In this document: positions 20,829-31,857 of the stretch, piece by piece
Numbering within the stretch: position 1 is the stretch's first letter
How the letters are laid out: the number at the start of each line of letters is the position of its first letter
Origin: Saccharomycopsis fibuligera x Saccharomycopsis cf. fibuligera
Taxonomy: Eukaryota; Ascomycota; Saccharomycetes; Ascoideales; Saccharomycopsidaceae
Length of the DNA: 64,000 nucleotides
NCBI GenBank assembly: GCA_001936135.1
Contig: CP012819.1
Location: 1,273,501 to 1,337,500 of the forward strand
Direction of reading: 5' to 3'
Made by a program: the position numbers and the translations under genes
Notes under the pieces: model-generated
The model's input: the letters and a program-made list of their open reading frames with translations, nothing else
Databases searched by the model: none
Told to the model about the DNA's origin: nothing

Positions 20829-22530
20829 GGCCAACGAATAGGCAGCAAGTGGTTTACGAGACGAAGCATATAGGTAAATTTTGATGAGTTCAAATCAAAG
20901 ATAGCATCTTTAATGTTAGCGCAGTGTTGCAGCTTATGTAAACGCCAATGTTCGACCACACTGGTCCATTGCTGGCTAGCTGTGCATACGCCGCTGTAGC
21001 AAGGCAACCCGAGTGATGGATGTGCTGTAGGGCCAAGGGCAGCAGCCAACCTGGTTTATGCCCATAAACGTTCTGTGCAAAGGAAGAGTGCGCTGGCGTA
21101 AGAGGGTTTCGTCGTTCTGGATCGGTACCTGTTTTAGGAAACAAGCAGGAGGAGCATCCCGCATTAATGCGCATTAGTTGTCGTACGGATCCGGAGCTGA
21201 AGGTTAGGAACTCATAAATGGAGCAAAAACAGTAAATAAAAACCCGTGTTCTCTCGTTAATTTTTCTCGGGCTTTTCGAAAGCGTTTATTTCTAATGGAG
21301 CAAAGCCGGAGCTTGACAAAAGTTTACCTGAGCCACCGTCAGCAGTTTGACAGCGACTAGCGCCGACTTTCAGAGAAGCCGGAAAGCAGAAAGGCAGATA
21401 AACAAACAACAACAAAAAAAAAAAAAAAAAAAAGAAGGGTGCAAACTGGTGTGGTTTATAAGCAGCCGTCAGTTGACCTAGTAAGCATGTAATTCGCAGC
21501 CTGATGAGAAGGAACAAAAAAGTGCTGTAGCCAAATAACAACGCCCGGGACAATGGATGCCAGATTAGTTGGCCAGTTTCTTGAAACGAAGACAAGAAAG
21601 AATGAGAGCCCCCGGCTATGATTTACAGAAAACAAGCACGTAGTGTGCGCACACAATCCTGGACAGGCTGCCGGACAGAATCTCGTTGCGATCTCGGAGT
21701 AAGCAAGCGAAACGTTTCGAGCAACAGCAAAAATGAAATAATCATCAATACTAACACTAGCATTGGTATGTGTGTGCCCCAGATCCAAGATCGCCGACAA
21801 ACCGGCAAGCCCACACGCCTGCAAATGTATGCCAAAAGCCGGCGTTTACCGCATATACCCTAGCACAAAACCCCTAGCACAAAACGCCCAGCAAAGCCCA
21901 CAGCGCCCGTACTTCCCAGACTCTCGGGTGCACCTATATACAGCTTGAGCAAAATTTTAAAATACCTCTGTCGCTTCCCAAACAGGAAAGTGGGGCAACT
22001 GCGGACGGAAGAGCTGCAGCAGGCGACAACAACGGCGGCGGAAGCGATAGCGATCATCAGCACTGGAGTGGAAAAAAAAAAAAAAAAAAAAAGAGGTCAT
22101 GACTTTGGAGACTGAGCAGTTTTCAAGATACCTTGAGCTATGCGCTAGGTCGCACTTTGCGAACAATGCACGGCTGAGCCGTAATGGCTTTTGTCTTAGT
22201 GTCATTTTTTTATCTTTTTTACTTTTTTTTTATTTTTCTATTTTTTTCGCACTAAATTTCACCATCAGCCGCGACCACATGGAGAAAGTCTCAAGTCTGC
22301 ACCGGACCAGAACACGGACGAGACCTATGCCTACAGCTGAGGGAGGCCCCGGGCCCGCCGCCGTGATAACGGGACTGGCGCGCCAGCGATCAGTTCTCAA
22401 AGAAACGCCCACCACACCAGTGACTGTGAAACGGCTGGTAGCAGCCGGGGGGCCGTGGCTCGTTGGACTGCGCATCCGCATAAGCCCAAAAACACCCATG
22501 ATTTCATTTGCAGTTGTCCGCTGCAATCGC

Positions 22531-22570
22531 CGCGATATGACGGCCGCAATATGGCGGCCGCGATATATCC
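22531..22570. repeat. 14-bp tandem array, about 2.8 copies
   Basis: Units CGCGATATGACGGC, CGCAATATGGCGGC and a partial CGCGATATATCC follow each other in phase. Confidence 0.85.
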
Positions 22571-22970
22571 CCCATTCGTCAGCTAGCGAGTTCGCGCTAT
22601 TTTCGCTATCGCTACAATGCCCTGGTCTTTTTGTGCGCGCGTGTGTACGGGCAGCACCTTTTTTTTTCCTTCTCTCGTCACCATCAGTGCGACGGACGCT
22701 CCGACCGGGGTTTGGGGGGAAAACGGCCAGACCGCGGAGGCGGCTACGGTGGGACGGACAGCTGCAGCTCTATATGCCGGATCGCAGGCCCTCGGTTCAC
22801 CTGGGCGCGCGGCGGTCGGTATGCTGGTTGATGGTTATCATTAATCAGCTAATTGTGTGTTTTCGACTGATGAGCTTGGCTATTATGTAGCGGCCACCCG
22901 AGTTTCTCCATGGCGTGAGCGGTGCGTGGCGGCGGATGCGACCATCGATGCACAGGTGCAAAACAAAAGA

Positions 22971-23034
22971 AAAAAAAAAAAAAAAAAAAAAAAATAAAAT
23001 AAAATAAAATAAATAAAATAAAATAAAATAAAAA
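22971..23034. repeat. A24 tract plus (AAAAT)n
   Basis: A pure A run (22971-22994) is followed by AAAAT pentamers with one short unit, embedded in otherwise GC-rich DNA. Confidence 0.9.
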
Positions 23035-23213
23035 CAGACATTTAGCGGCGATACAACAGCCGATAGTGCGGAGCGTGCTCGGTGCTGACTAACACCAGGC
23101 GTGCTACTAGCAGAGCAGCGCTGCGCTGCGCAGACAAAAACTTGACAGCATGCCGGGCGGCCCGCGCAGGCGGTATACGCTGCACCGCCGCTGTGTAATG
23201 TGCAACCCACCAC

Positions 23214-23255
23214 GGAGCCTGTAGCTTATAGCCCGTAGCCTGTAGCCTGTAGGCG
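23214..23255. repeat. Degenerate 7-bp array (GTAGCCT)6
   Basis: Six heptamers in register: GGAGCCT, GTAGCTT, ATAGCCC, GTAGCCT, GTAGCCT, GTAGGCG. Confidence 0.85.
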
Positions 23256-24048
23256 GTGAAGACTTATAGTTGCGAGTTTGTGATGTATTCGTGCTTTCGG
23301 CGGTGGTCGCGGCTGGGTTTTCGTTTGCTAGTCATCATGAGCTGCGCACCAAAGCTCGCCACACCCCCTCGCCGTCGCCATCCGGCCAGGACAGCGACGG
23401 CAGCCAATAGACAGTTCAGCAGAGCTTCCGCCGCCTTGCTTCCAATTCCACTGTTGTACTATCGGAGAGCCTCGCTGATTTTTTGTCCTTTCCCTACGTC
23501 GGTGAAACGTAAAGCGAAGCCAAGGTCCAGAGTTGGGTGTATCTCATAGGCTTTGCAAGCACGCACCAACCGGGCTCCAGAACGTCGATCGCCAAACCGC
23601 CGGCCTGCTGTTTGTGTCGCACCAAGTAGACACATCTCGTGAGGTGGTGGTGTACTGCTGCTGTGGCTATTCACCCATCGGCCAGCGCTGGGGCTCCGCT
23701 GGAGTCCAAGTTGCCGACTTAGCACCCGTTCCTCAATATCGACAGCAACGAATCCATCGGTTGATGTCCCGCCTGCATGCATGTGTGTCTGTCATCTCTT
23801 TGTCTTTTGGATAGTTTTTCGGGCCCCGTGAGCTGCTGCTGGGCCCAGTGTGCCCTGAGCTGAGCTGCGCTGGAGCTTACGGCCAGAGCTGGAAACCGCA
23901 ACAGTAGAACACAGGACATCAACTGAGGGTTCTGTTTTCCGTTTTCGAATCGTTCAACTGTAACCGACGCCCCACGCATTTCTCAGCAACCTAGGCTGGC
24001 TTGACAACAATTATTAGTTAGTAAGCAGCTTGTTAAACCGGCGGGCTG

Positions 24049-24096
24049 ACTGGCTGGCCGGCTGTCTGGCCGGCTGGATGGCCGGCTGGCTGGCCC
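24049..24096. repeat. 12-bp tandem array, 4 copies
   Basis: Four 12-mers in register: ACTGGCTGGCCG, GCTGTCTGGCCG, GCTGGATGGCCG and GCTGGCTGGCCC. Confidence 0.88.
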
Positions 24097-24419
24097 ACTC
24101 GATTCAGGAGCTGAGAGTTCCGTTCTTACTCCGAGATTTATGGATTATTCCTCAGCTACAGTACACCTTCTACCGGATGGTGTAGCATAGCGTGCGTGTC
24201 GAAGCGATAGCGGTGTCGCTATCGGGTCCGACACCAGATTTCTGCATTCTCTGCTATCGTTTTTCCATTCACCGCCCCAATATTGCAGCAGTGCTGCGCA
24301 GTAAATGACAGTATAGTGGAGTTCAACATTAGCGGCCGCTGCTACGCTCTCATCCGCGAGTGCAGAAGCTCATAAACTTAGCTTGATGTCGAACTGACCG
24401 CTCGGCCCACTCCGCCCCA

Positions 24420-24439
24420 TGCCATGCCATGGCATGGCA
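24420..24439. repeat. Perfect 20-bp palindrome
   Basis: TGCCATGCCATGGCATGGCA is identical to its own reverse complement with no spacer. Its role is unknown. Confidence 0.9.
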
Positions 24440-25722
24440 CAGCGTACTTGCCGGTGCTATAGTGAGCTGGCCTACGTACTCATATTTGTATTTGAATGTG
24501 GGGGGAAGCCACCCCACTGTTGAAACCATAGAGACTGCCTTCTTTTGTTATGTTCTATAAAATTTAAACCGAAGAAACAACCAAAACCTAAATCAGAATC
24601 TACGTCGATTGGGGCCGGAAGCAAAATTTCTCAAGCTTGAACCAGTTTCGGGTTTTCCTGCTGCCTCACATCAACACCAAGATCATTATAGCGCAAAACT
24701 CTAGATCTATAGTGGAGAACGAGATGGGGACGGGGAGGTGGGAGATACGGCACGAGATAATAGAGCAAGCAAATAAATATATCTATCTGCTATATCCCCT
24801 TTTTCTTTTTCTGGATACCAACCCCTCAGCTTTGAAAAAGGGCATAAACCTAATCAGCACTAGTATCTGTAAATTATAGCAAAAAGCTTGGCAAGTACAT
24901 ACAGTATAGTACCAAGAAATAATCGGAGAATTTTATTGTATACGAGACACCACCTTGTTTAATTTTGACCGCAAGCATGGCAGTCCTTGGGCATCGGGCC
25001 TGCTTAGCAGTAGCTGTTTTCAAAATGTTGACACTGTTATTTTGCAAGATGTGTGTCGTTTGGCCCACACTATTCTAGCACTGATCTTGTTTGCGTTCCA
25101 TATGTAGCTACTTATGATAGGCATTCACTTAAGTATACCGTCAAGAGTTTGTATTAAAACTACAAGTCTTTTCGACTTGAAGGTTATATTTATCTTGCAA
25201 TTAGATTGAGATCAAGAAGGGATCAGATTAAATGAGATTAGATTTATACTATATTAATGATGACAAAATGACGTAACAAACAAACAGAAAACAAATAAAA
25301 CAAGTGACTGTTAACTAATAAAAAGAGCACAAAACTTAACAAACCCCTAGTCCTAGTCCCAAACAAATGTAAAAAAGAGACAAAAAAAAAAAATAAAAAA
25401 AGTGTGGCTAAGCCATTAATGTGAAAGTTAGAAAATCAGGAAATGACCAAAATAGAGAGGAAAACGATGAAAGCGAGAAAACGAAAATAATTATGATAAT
25501 AAAACAAACTTCTAGAAAATGACCGTAACAGAGAAACGAAATAAAATGAAAAAATATCAAAAGAACCGAGAGAGAAGTTTAAAAAGAAATGAACAATAAA
25601 CAATGTGCAATGAGCAATGAGCGGTAAGCAAGGAAATTGAAAAACGAGCTAATAATATAGGGAGAGGAAGGGAATTTTTTTTTTCTCAATGACATTTCGT
25701 TTTCGTAAGCGCGGTACAAGAT

Positions 25723-27444
25723 TCATGGCTTAAAGTCAAACAAGGAACCAGTGCAATAGCTTCCACTACCATCACCGGCAGCAGTAACGTCTTGGTTCTT
25801 GTTTCCAAATCTTGAGTCAAAAGTGAATTCAAAATCAATCAAGTTATTGATACTCATCAAATCGTGTGGATTTCTTTTTTGCGCTGGCTGCTGTTGCTTC
25901 ATGGTTAAGTAGTTTACCTCATTTGTGCTCTTGATAAACTTGATTTGCTTTGGTGCAGTAGCAGCGCTGGCAGCAGATTTAGTTTCAGTAAAGTAGCCTG
26001 CCGGAGTAGCAATAGTAGTTTCTGATGGAGACGAAGTGATTGTATCGATGCTAGGTGTAGGTTTTGCTTGCACTTCAAGCTGTAACTGTTGCGGCACCAC
26101 CTTAGAGTGCTGTATGGTTATTGGCAACGATGACGAGCTGTTGCTTGTGATTGAGGAAGAATTGGAAACCAAAGTTTCAAGTTCGCCAGTTGAGGAGGAG
26201 GAGATTGACGATAATGAGGATAGTGAACTGCAAGAATTACTGTTGATTGAAAGTCTCTTGTTTGAAGTGCTGCTACTTGACAAGTCGTCTTCGTCAACTT
26301 CGCAAGACCTCTTGTATGGCACGCTGCTAGTGATATTGATTGGGTTAACAGTTGCGGTGGCGCTCGGACTCAAGTTGCCGTCAGCGCTTTCTTCTTTCTC
26401 AACAAAGACATCGCATTTGCTCAACGGGCCCGACTTGGTGAAACGTTTACAGTTGATAATCAACTTCTTGATGATTTCCAAATTGCTGGTGCTTCTCTTG
26501 TACGGATTCTGCACCAAAAAGTAGTTTGTCAAAATGAAAAGCAACTCTTTAGAGATTGGCAAAATCTTGTAAAGCACTTCGTTCTTGCTTAAATAAACCT
26601 CAAAAGTTTCGTCATTCAAACTTGCTTTCATCCACGGGTTTCTAATGCACGTCAAGTTTATCAAAATAATTCCCAATGACCATATGTCGCCAGCACTAGT
26701 TGGGAAGTAATTACTGCTGTGTTTTGGACCATGGTGCTGGCCTTGGCTGAGCAATCTTTCCGGAGCCATGTAGTATGAAGAACCGCAACACAAGTCGGAA
26801 ACATATTCAGTTTGCACCGCAAGGCCAAAATCGGTGATAGCAACGCTGGAATAGTCATCATTGATCAAAATGTTTTCTGGCTTGATGTCGCAATGGTATA
26901 TTTTGCGGTCATGGCAGTACTTGATAGCACTTACTAGCTGCAAAAAGATTTTTTTGATCAACATTGGACTTTCGCAAAAGTACTTCTTGTCCACGATGGT
27001 GGTGAACAAGTCGCCGTTTTCATAATAATCCATGAGAATAAACAAATACTCTTGGTAATTGTAGACTTTGTGCAAGGTCACGACGTTCGGGTGCTTGTTG
27101 ACCTTCAAATGGATGCTGATTTCTTTCAAGTAGTGGTAGTTGTGGCCAATTTTTTCGATTGTGTCCAAGTTGAGCTCGTTTAATGTTGGCAATCTGCCCT
27201 GATATGCAGTGAAAATTTCCGTCAAGTTTTTTTCTAGCTCTATTGAAGGCTTGCAGTGGTTGTTCGAGGACGTGCTGTTGTCGTTGTAGTTTTTGTTGTT
27301 TGTGAGCTTGGATATGACTTTCAATGCATATTTTTTGCCTGTGGTGGTATTCTGCACCAAGTAGACCAACCCGTAAGCGCCAGAGCCGATTTTTCTGACG
27401 AACCGGAGACTGGCGCCTAAGTAGCAGCGGTTGATGGGAAGCAT
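25723..27444 (-). CDS. SKS1/VHS1-type serine/threonine protein kinase
   Basis: The 573-residue protein starts with ATG at 27444. The kinase domain covers about residues 14-330. It has the glycine loop GSGAYGLV (20-27), catalytic Lys42 in YALK, the catalytic loop HCDIKPEN with Asp186, DFG at 205-207 and the activation-segment end CCGSSYYMAPERL (219-231). HCD replaces the common HRD, so it is not an RD kinase and should not need activation-loop phosphorylation. GSSYYMAPE plus GDIWSLGIILINLTCIRNPW is the signature of the yeast Sks1/Vhs1 and fission yeast Ran1 group, which act in nutrient and filamentous-growth control. An unusual loop of about 50 residues sits between the VAIK strand and helix C. 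The C-terminal ~240 residues are Ser-rich and disordered, ending GSLFDFKP. No in-frame CTG was found. Confidence 0.88.
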   Translation of the reverse strand: MLPINRCYLGASLRFVRKIGSGAYGLVYLVQNTTTGKKYALKVISKLTNNKNYNDNSTSSNNHCKPSIELEKNLTEIFTAYQGRLPTLNELNLDTIEKIGHNYHYLKEISIHLKVNKHPNVVTLHKVYNYQEYLFILMDYYENGDLFTTIVDKKYFCESPMLIKKIFLQLVSAIKYCHDRKIYHCDIKPENILINDDYSSVAITDFGLAVQTEYVSDLCCGSSYYMAPERLLSQGQHHGPKHSSNYFPTSAGDIWSLGIILINLTCIRNPWMKASLNDETFEVYLSKNEVLYKILPISKELLFILTNYFLVQNPYKRSTSNLEIIKKLIINCKRFTKSGPLSKCDVFVEKEESADGNLSPSATATVNPINITSSVPYKRSCEVDEDDLSSSSTSNKRLSINSNSCSSLSSLSSISSSSTGELETLVSNSSSITSNSSSSLPITIQHSKVVPQQLQLEVQAKPTPSIDTITSSPSETTIATPAGYFTETKSAASAATAPKQIKFIKSTNEVNYLTMKQQQPAQKRNPHDLMSINNLIDFEFTFDSRFGNKNQDVTAAGDGSGSYCTGSLFDFKP

Positions 27445-27495
27445 GGGCAACGTAGTGATATTTTGTGCAAAACTTATGATGCAGTGTGCGTTGCA

Positions 27496-27520
27496 GAGTA
27501 GAGTAGAGTAGAGTAGAGTA
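27496..27520. repeat. Tandem (GAGTA)5
   Basis: Five perfect 5-bp units about 50 bp upstream of the kinase start codon. Confidence 0.92.
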
Positions 27521-28037
27521 GAGACGTGTGGAGTACAGTTGGCGCAGTATTGGGATACAAGTACAAAGTAAGCAACAGAGAGAACCGCTAAAATCCTTTT
27601 GCCTGGTGGACTGGTGAAGATATATCTGGTATATATATCGGAACGGGTTGTGTAGCGGTATAAAGGTGAGGGGCTAGGCGCTCTAACCGCATCGCTTCAC
27701 ACACTCGCATTCACATACACACACACACACGCTCGCACGCTCGCTCGCACGCTCGCTCGCTCTCTCACTCGGAGGATGGCAGGCTAACTGCATGGCGGTG
27801 GGTGGTGATGTGACAGCATTAAAGTTGCGCTGCAGTCTCCGCCGGTGGACATCAACAAAAACAGAAGCAAAACAGCACCCCGCTAACACACCACAGGCGC
27901 GATGGCCAAGCTAGCCACTTTTCTCCGTTCTCCGTCCCCTCGGATTATCCGACGGGTCGCCACAACGCACCCACACGCGCCTACATGCTCCAGCATGCGT
28001 CAGCATGCGCCCATATGCGGTGCTTGCGAACCAGTTT

Positions 28038-28073
28038 CCCCGTCGCCCCGTCGCCCCGTCGCCCCATCGCCCC
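28038..28073. repeat. 8-bp tandem array (CCCCGTCG)4.5
   Basis: Three perfect CCCCGTCG units, one CCCCATCG and a final CCCC in register. Confidence 0.92.
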
Positions 28074-29847
28074 GGCAGTTCCCGCACCCGCACTGACACC
28101 ACCAAAAGACGCACCCACCGGGCTCGCAACGCGACATCCCACGCGCGCCGCTGCCACCACCGCCACCACCACCAACAAGAGCTGCGGCGGCGGCATCAGC
28201 GACGGCACCGCAACGGCGCCAGTAGCCACAGCCGAAAAATGGCCTCAGGCGGCTACACTGCTCGCTGCTGGGACGCACTTACACAACAAGCAGCAACAAG
28301 AAAAAAAGAAAAAAAAAAAAAAAAAAAAACATTTCGACATTTCCATTGGCACCGACTGCGTGCACCGCGGTACAGTGGCCAACCGGTACCAGTGGAATAT
28401 TGTCATATGAAGAAACTTTTCCTTGCAAGTGTAAGTGCAAGTGCGGTGTTTCTCCGCAGCCACGACTGTAATGTTCGAGTATTGAGATCATGGTTAGAAT
28501 TGCAGTCTCTTCATACTCTTCATATCTCTGGCTGGGCACGCTAGTTTGTGTTGCCTGTACCGGGCGCGATAGGAGCTCAGATCAGTTTTACTGTTTACCG
28601 GTTTTCAGATATTCCAGTACTCAGAAACCCCACCACAAAATAAAACTGTAGCCGCTAGCGGAACGAGACACTCTTCACATGCGCTAGCTGCTAAGCGCCG
28701 ACCGGTATGCTAAGCGCCTCGGACCCGCCAGTGTGGATTTGTGATCGTTCCTCGTATGCTACGCCGCATTAACAGCATATAGCACTGTGCAACGCCGAGC
28801 AATTTAACCAAAATAAAATTAAGACACCAAGACAAAGAGCACTACTCAAACGGGACAGGGCCATCCCCTACGGTTCTACCTAAAGTATCGGGTGTTCCTA
28901 TTGGCGCGTAGGTCGCAACTAGCTTCGCTACCGCATAGAAAATAGAGCAGATGGCACGGCACACAGCACACAACACCACCACCAGCAAGCAACATTGCCA
29001 TTGCATAGGGGATACAAAAAAGTAAAGTTCACTACTGTCCACGAGAGACAGAGCGGAACGGACAGAATGTGTGAAAAAATTTTGACCAACTGACTCAACG
29101 AAATCAGGATGTCCCGTCAGCTGGAGATACGATCTCACTTGTATTTTCTTTCTACCGGGCGGTTATCCAACTCATTGACTTCAATCATCAACGTCACCCA
29201 GCATCAAGCAGCTAAAACTATCGCACTTCCAGCGACCAATTAGCGGAAACTGAAAGTGCAGATTAAAGCGACGCCGAATGAAACCGCCCGGCCATACTTG
29301 CGTAAGAGTGCGAAAGAAAAGAATGCGAAAAAGAAATTTTTCGGAAACTTGCTTTCTTTTATTTCTATAACTGAATATTGAAAAGTTCTGGCACCGATGT
29401 GCTCCGGTGTTGCCCGGATATGTTGGGCGTGCTCGGCTCTTATTGGCCCAGCAAGCTTTTTGAGCCAGCCAGCTGGACAGAGCTTATGCTCCACAAAGGA
29501 ACTGCTAGCACGCACTTACGCTAATTTTTGATTAACAGATATCCCTTTACATTGACGATGTGGCCAACCGCAGTACTGGTAAGGATTCCCGAACAGTCTT
29601 GTGATGCAGCGCAACCGTGTATATTCCTGTAAGCAATACACTAGAAAAAACGTAGACCAAACAAAATGAGGAACGGCTCCGATTGTTGAGGAGGATGAGA
29701 AAGAGAGAGAAAAAGATAGATAAAAAACACAACAACAACAACAACAGCAGCAGCAAAAAAGCTTATGTACACGCTAGAAATACTCAACAGCCAAGATACC
29801 GTTCAGCAGCACTTCCTGTAAGTCACACCGCCACTAGTCCCCCAGAT

Positions 29848-30345
29848 CTACTCCTTCTTGGTATAGTTATGATTCCAGACCTGGTTAGGAGGGAAATCCG
29901 TTGGAACTCTCAACTCCAAACTGAATCTCTTTGATTTTTCCTTACGGTTACTCTCGGTAAACAAGTAACTGTTGACCAGCTTCAAGTCTTCCATTGCGAA
30001 TCGGACTGCATCATACTGTTTGGCTAATTTTTCATTCAACGAGTCTCTTTTTTGCTTTTGCACCAAGGACCACGCATTGGATATGGTTTGATGGCGTACG
30101 ATATCTTCATTTGCGAGTTTGAGTAGCCTTGGTTGTTTACGGGCTGCAGATAGCACTGAGAGCTGAGTGATTACTCTTTGAGTGTTTGGAGTGGCCGCAC
30201 CTTTAGTTCTTTTACCACGCACAAAGTGTAGTTGGGGTTGTAGGGCCTGTAGCGGGGTTCTGTTGGCTGCGGCGGCAGCGCTGGCAGATTTGACGCCGTT
30301 GGCGAGGCTTTTTACCAAGGTCTGTTGGCTGTTATTGAAAAGCAT
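29848..30345 (-). CDS. MRPL28: Mitochondrial large-subunit ribosomal protein mL40
   Basis: The 165-residue protein starts with ATG at 30345. The first ~40 residues are basic, Ala/Ser-rich and without acids, fitting a mitochondrial presequence. The following blocks, VRGKRTKGA, NTQRVITQLSVLSAARKQPRLLKL and EDIVRHQTISNAW, and the C-terminal LRVPTDFPPNQVWNHNYTKK, agree in order with yeast Mrpl28, now called mL40, a peripheral protein of the mitochondrial 54S subunit. S. cerevisiae Mrpl28 is about 147 residues, so length fits. The match is from memory of the family, not a search. Flanking DNA on both sides is gene-free. Confidence 0.78.
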   Translation of the reverse strand: MLFNNSQQTLVKSLANGVKSASAAAAANRTPLQALQPQLHFVRGKRTKGAATPNTQRVITQLSVLSAARKQPRLLKLANEDIVRHQTISNAWSLVQKQKRDSLNEKLAKQYDAVRFAMEDLKLVNSYLFTESNRKEKSKRFSLELRVPTDFPPNQVWNHNYTKKE

Positions 30346-30841
30346 TGCTGGTTTTATTATGCGCAGAGGATGTGATGTGTTGTAATTCAGTGCGCGCGAG
30401 GCAGTACTATGTTACGGGCTAATGTTGAGACCGCAGAGAGTGGGCTGAGCAGATGGCGTTTTGTTTTGGAAGCTGGCTGTCTGTAGACCAACAGAGAAAT
30501 ATGATCTTTATACTACTGCCTGCACCAAAAGCACCAATGTTTTTTCATTTTTCAAATTTTCAATAGTTTTTCTTTTTTCTTTTCGATATTTCGGTGGTTT
30601 CAAAGTTTTTCAATGCACCAAGACGCGCCAATCACACGCAAAAGGTAGAACCATACTGACGGTTCAACGAAGCAAAGGACCGCCCATGTACTACTAAATG
30701 CACTTTTTTTTTCTACTTCGGCTGTAAATACGAAATCATTTTTTTCTGTATGCGAGTCTTTCCTAATGGCACTCATTGACCAACTAAAGCATGTCAGCCC
30801 CTCATTAGTGCTCAAGCTTCTTTTTGTCCGCTTTGAATCCC

Positions 30842-30858
<17 letters not shown>

Positions 30859-30898
<40 letters not shown>
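30859..30898. repeat. Homopolymer T40
   Basis: Pure run of 40 T, preceded by CTTTT repeats. Confidence 0.95.
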
Positions 30899-30899
<1 letters not shown>

Positions 30900-31034
30900 G
30901 AAAAGCCGAGCCGTTGCCTGTTTCTTTTCTGCTTTTGGTTGAAGGAAACTAAACTAAAGTAGGTTGGGCTCGATAGCAGTTTATCCGGGGTCCACCCGCA
31001 TGTGGCGCATGCATGTGGCGAACCCCCATTCCCA

Positions 31035-31082
31035 CTTCTCCTTCTCCTTCTCCTTCTCCTTCTCCTTCTCCTTCTGCTTCTC
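31035..31082. repeat. 6-bp tandem array (CTTCTC)8
   Basis: Eight hexamers, one of them CTTCTG. Confidence 0.93.
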
Positions 31083-31813
31083 CTTTCCTTTGTTTTTGTT
31101 TATCGTCGGTGCTTCCCCATGTTGAAATGTCACAGGTGCGTAACCTGGCTGGCGGGCAGCACCGCACTTACAAAATATCGGTTACTCCATTGTTCAAATT
31201 ACTGGTTGCTGTTTACAAGCTGCAGTTTGCTCACAGCACAGTTCTGCGAAATTCTGGCAATGTTTAGACTTTTCGAATCATCAATGGTCTGCAGCATCAT
31301 CGTTTCTCGTCCTTGTGTATGGCCAGCGTGACAGCAAGTAGCCGGAAAGCGGCGCATGGAGAAAGCGAATTGCACTTTTCCGCACTGACGCTTTCACCAC
31401 GCAGGCTCGATGACGCCGTTTGCCTATCGTAGATCATTGATCTTGCTCATGTTTGTGTGACCGTCTACGCGAGTGCGGTTGTGGTTGTGATGGTAGGCTG
31501 TCCAAAAATCGCGTTTTTATTTACCTCAATATACAGTCTCCGTTGCGGAGAAGAAGGAGAAGGAGAAGGAGAATAAGAGCGTATTTTGCTAAGAATCGAG
31601 CGCCCACCGGCCCTACGACTGCGAGCCGCTCTGCCTTTAGCTGACACTATGTTCATGTCAACGTTGCGTTTCTTTTCTTTTCTTTTTGTTTATTTTTTTA
31701 TTTTTTCACGTCAACTTCACCACCACTGGCACTCGCAATCAACCGATATGTCTGCGACACGCAGCTACAAACCCACTGTAAAATGGTTTAGCGGATGCGG
31801 TGGATCGGCGGGG

Positions 31814-31857
31814 GCGGTGAAGCGGTGAGGCGGTGAAGCGGTGGGGCGGTGGGGCGG
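31814..31857. repeat. 8-bp tandem array (GCGGTGRR)5.5
   Basis: Units GCGGTGAA, GCGGTGAG, GCGGTGAA, GCGGTGGG, GCGGTGGG and a final GCGG. The array is G-rich and could form unusual structure. Confidence 0.92.

Larger units (their letters stand above)
20829..25722. other. 4.9-kb gene desert, largely GC-rich
   Basis: This is the longest gap in the window and lies between SOD3 and a kinase gene that point toward each other. From about 20,950 to 24,450 it is GC-rich and non-repetitive at large scale, with many CG dinucleotides and NotI-type GCGGCCGC sites near 22,553 and 24,334. From 24,500 onward it becomes AT-rich. It holds A21 tracts (21414-21434, 22072-22092), an A24 tract joined to an AAAAT array, a 14-bp array, a degenerate 7-bp array, a 12-bp array and a perfect 20-bp palindrome. 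The longest ORF (22099-22890) shows no domain and has codon use unlike the neighbouring genes. No tRNA B-box was found. Confidence 0.6.
27445..29847. other. GC-rich intergenic region, second island
   Basis: About 2.4 kb between the kinase promoter and the MRPL28 3' end. Roughly 27,640-28,300 is GC-rich and holds 5-bp and 8-bp tandem arrays, a CA-rich stretch, and GCTCGCACGCTCGCTCGC-type repeats near 27,730. The rest is mixed composition with an A-rich tract at about 28,303-28,329. Overlapping ORFs have no domain. Confidence 0.55.

Noticed and set aside
21748-21775. TACTAAC followed by GTATGT in the gene desert
   Set aside because: The order (branch and acceptor, 5-bp gap, donor) suggests a micro-exon, but no coding sequence on either side joins sensibly. 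Probably chance.
22099-22890. 263-aa ORF in the GC desert
   Set aside because: No domain, stop-poor because of GC content, composition shifts along its length and it includes poly-Phe and Arg-rich low-complexity parts. Codon use differs from real neighbours.
20829-25722. Direct call of a centromere
   Set aside because: Length and gene emptiness would fit a regional centromere, but most of it is GC-rich and there are no long inverted repeats. No sequence hallmark supports the call.
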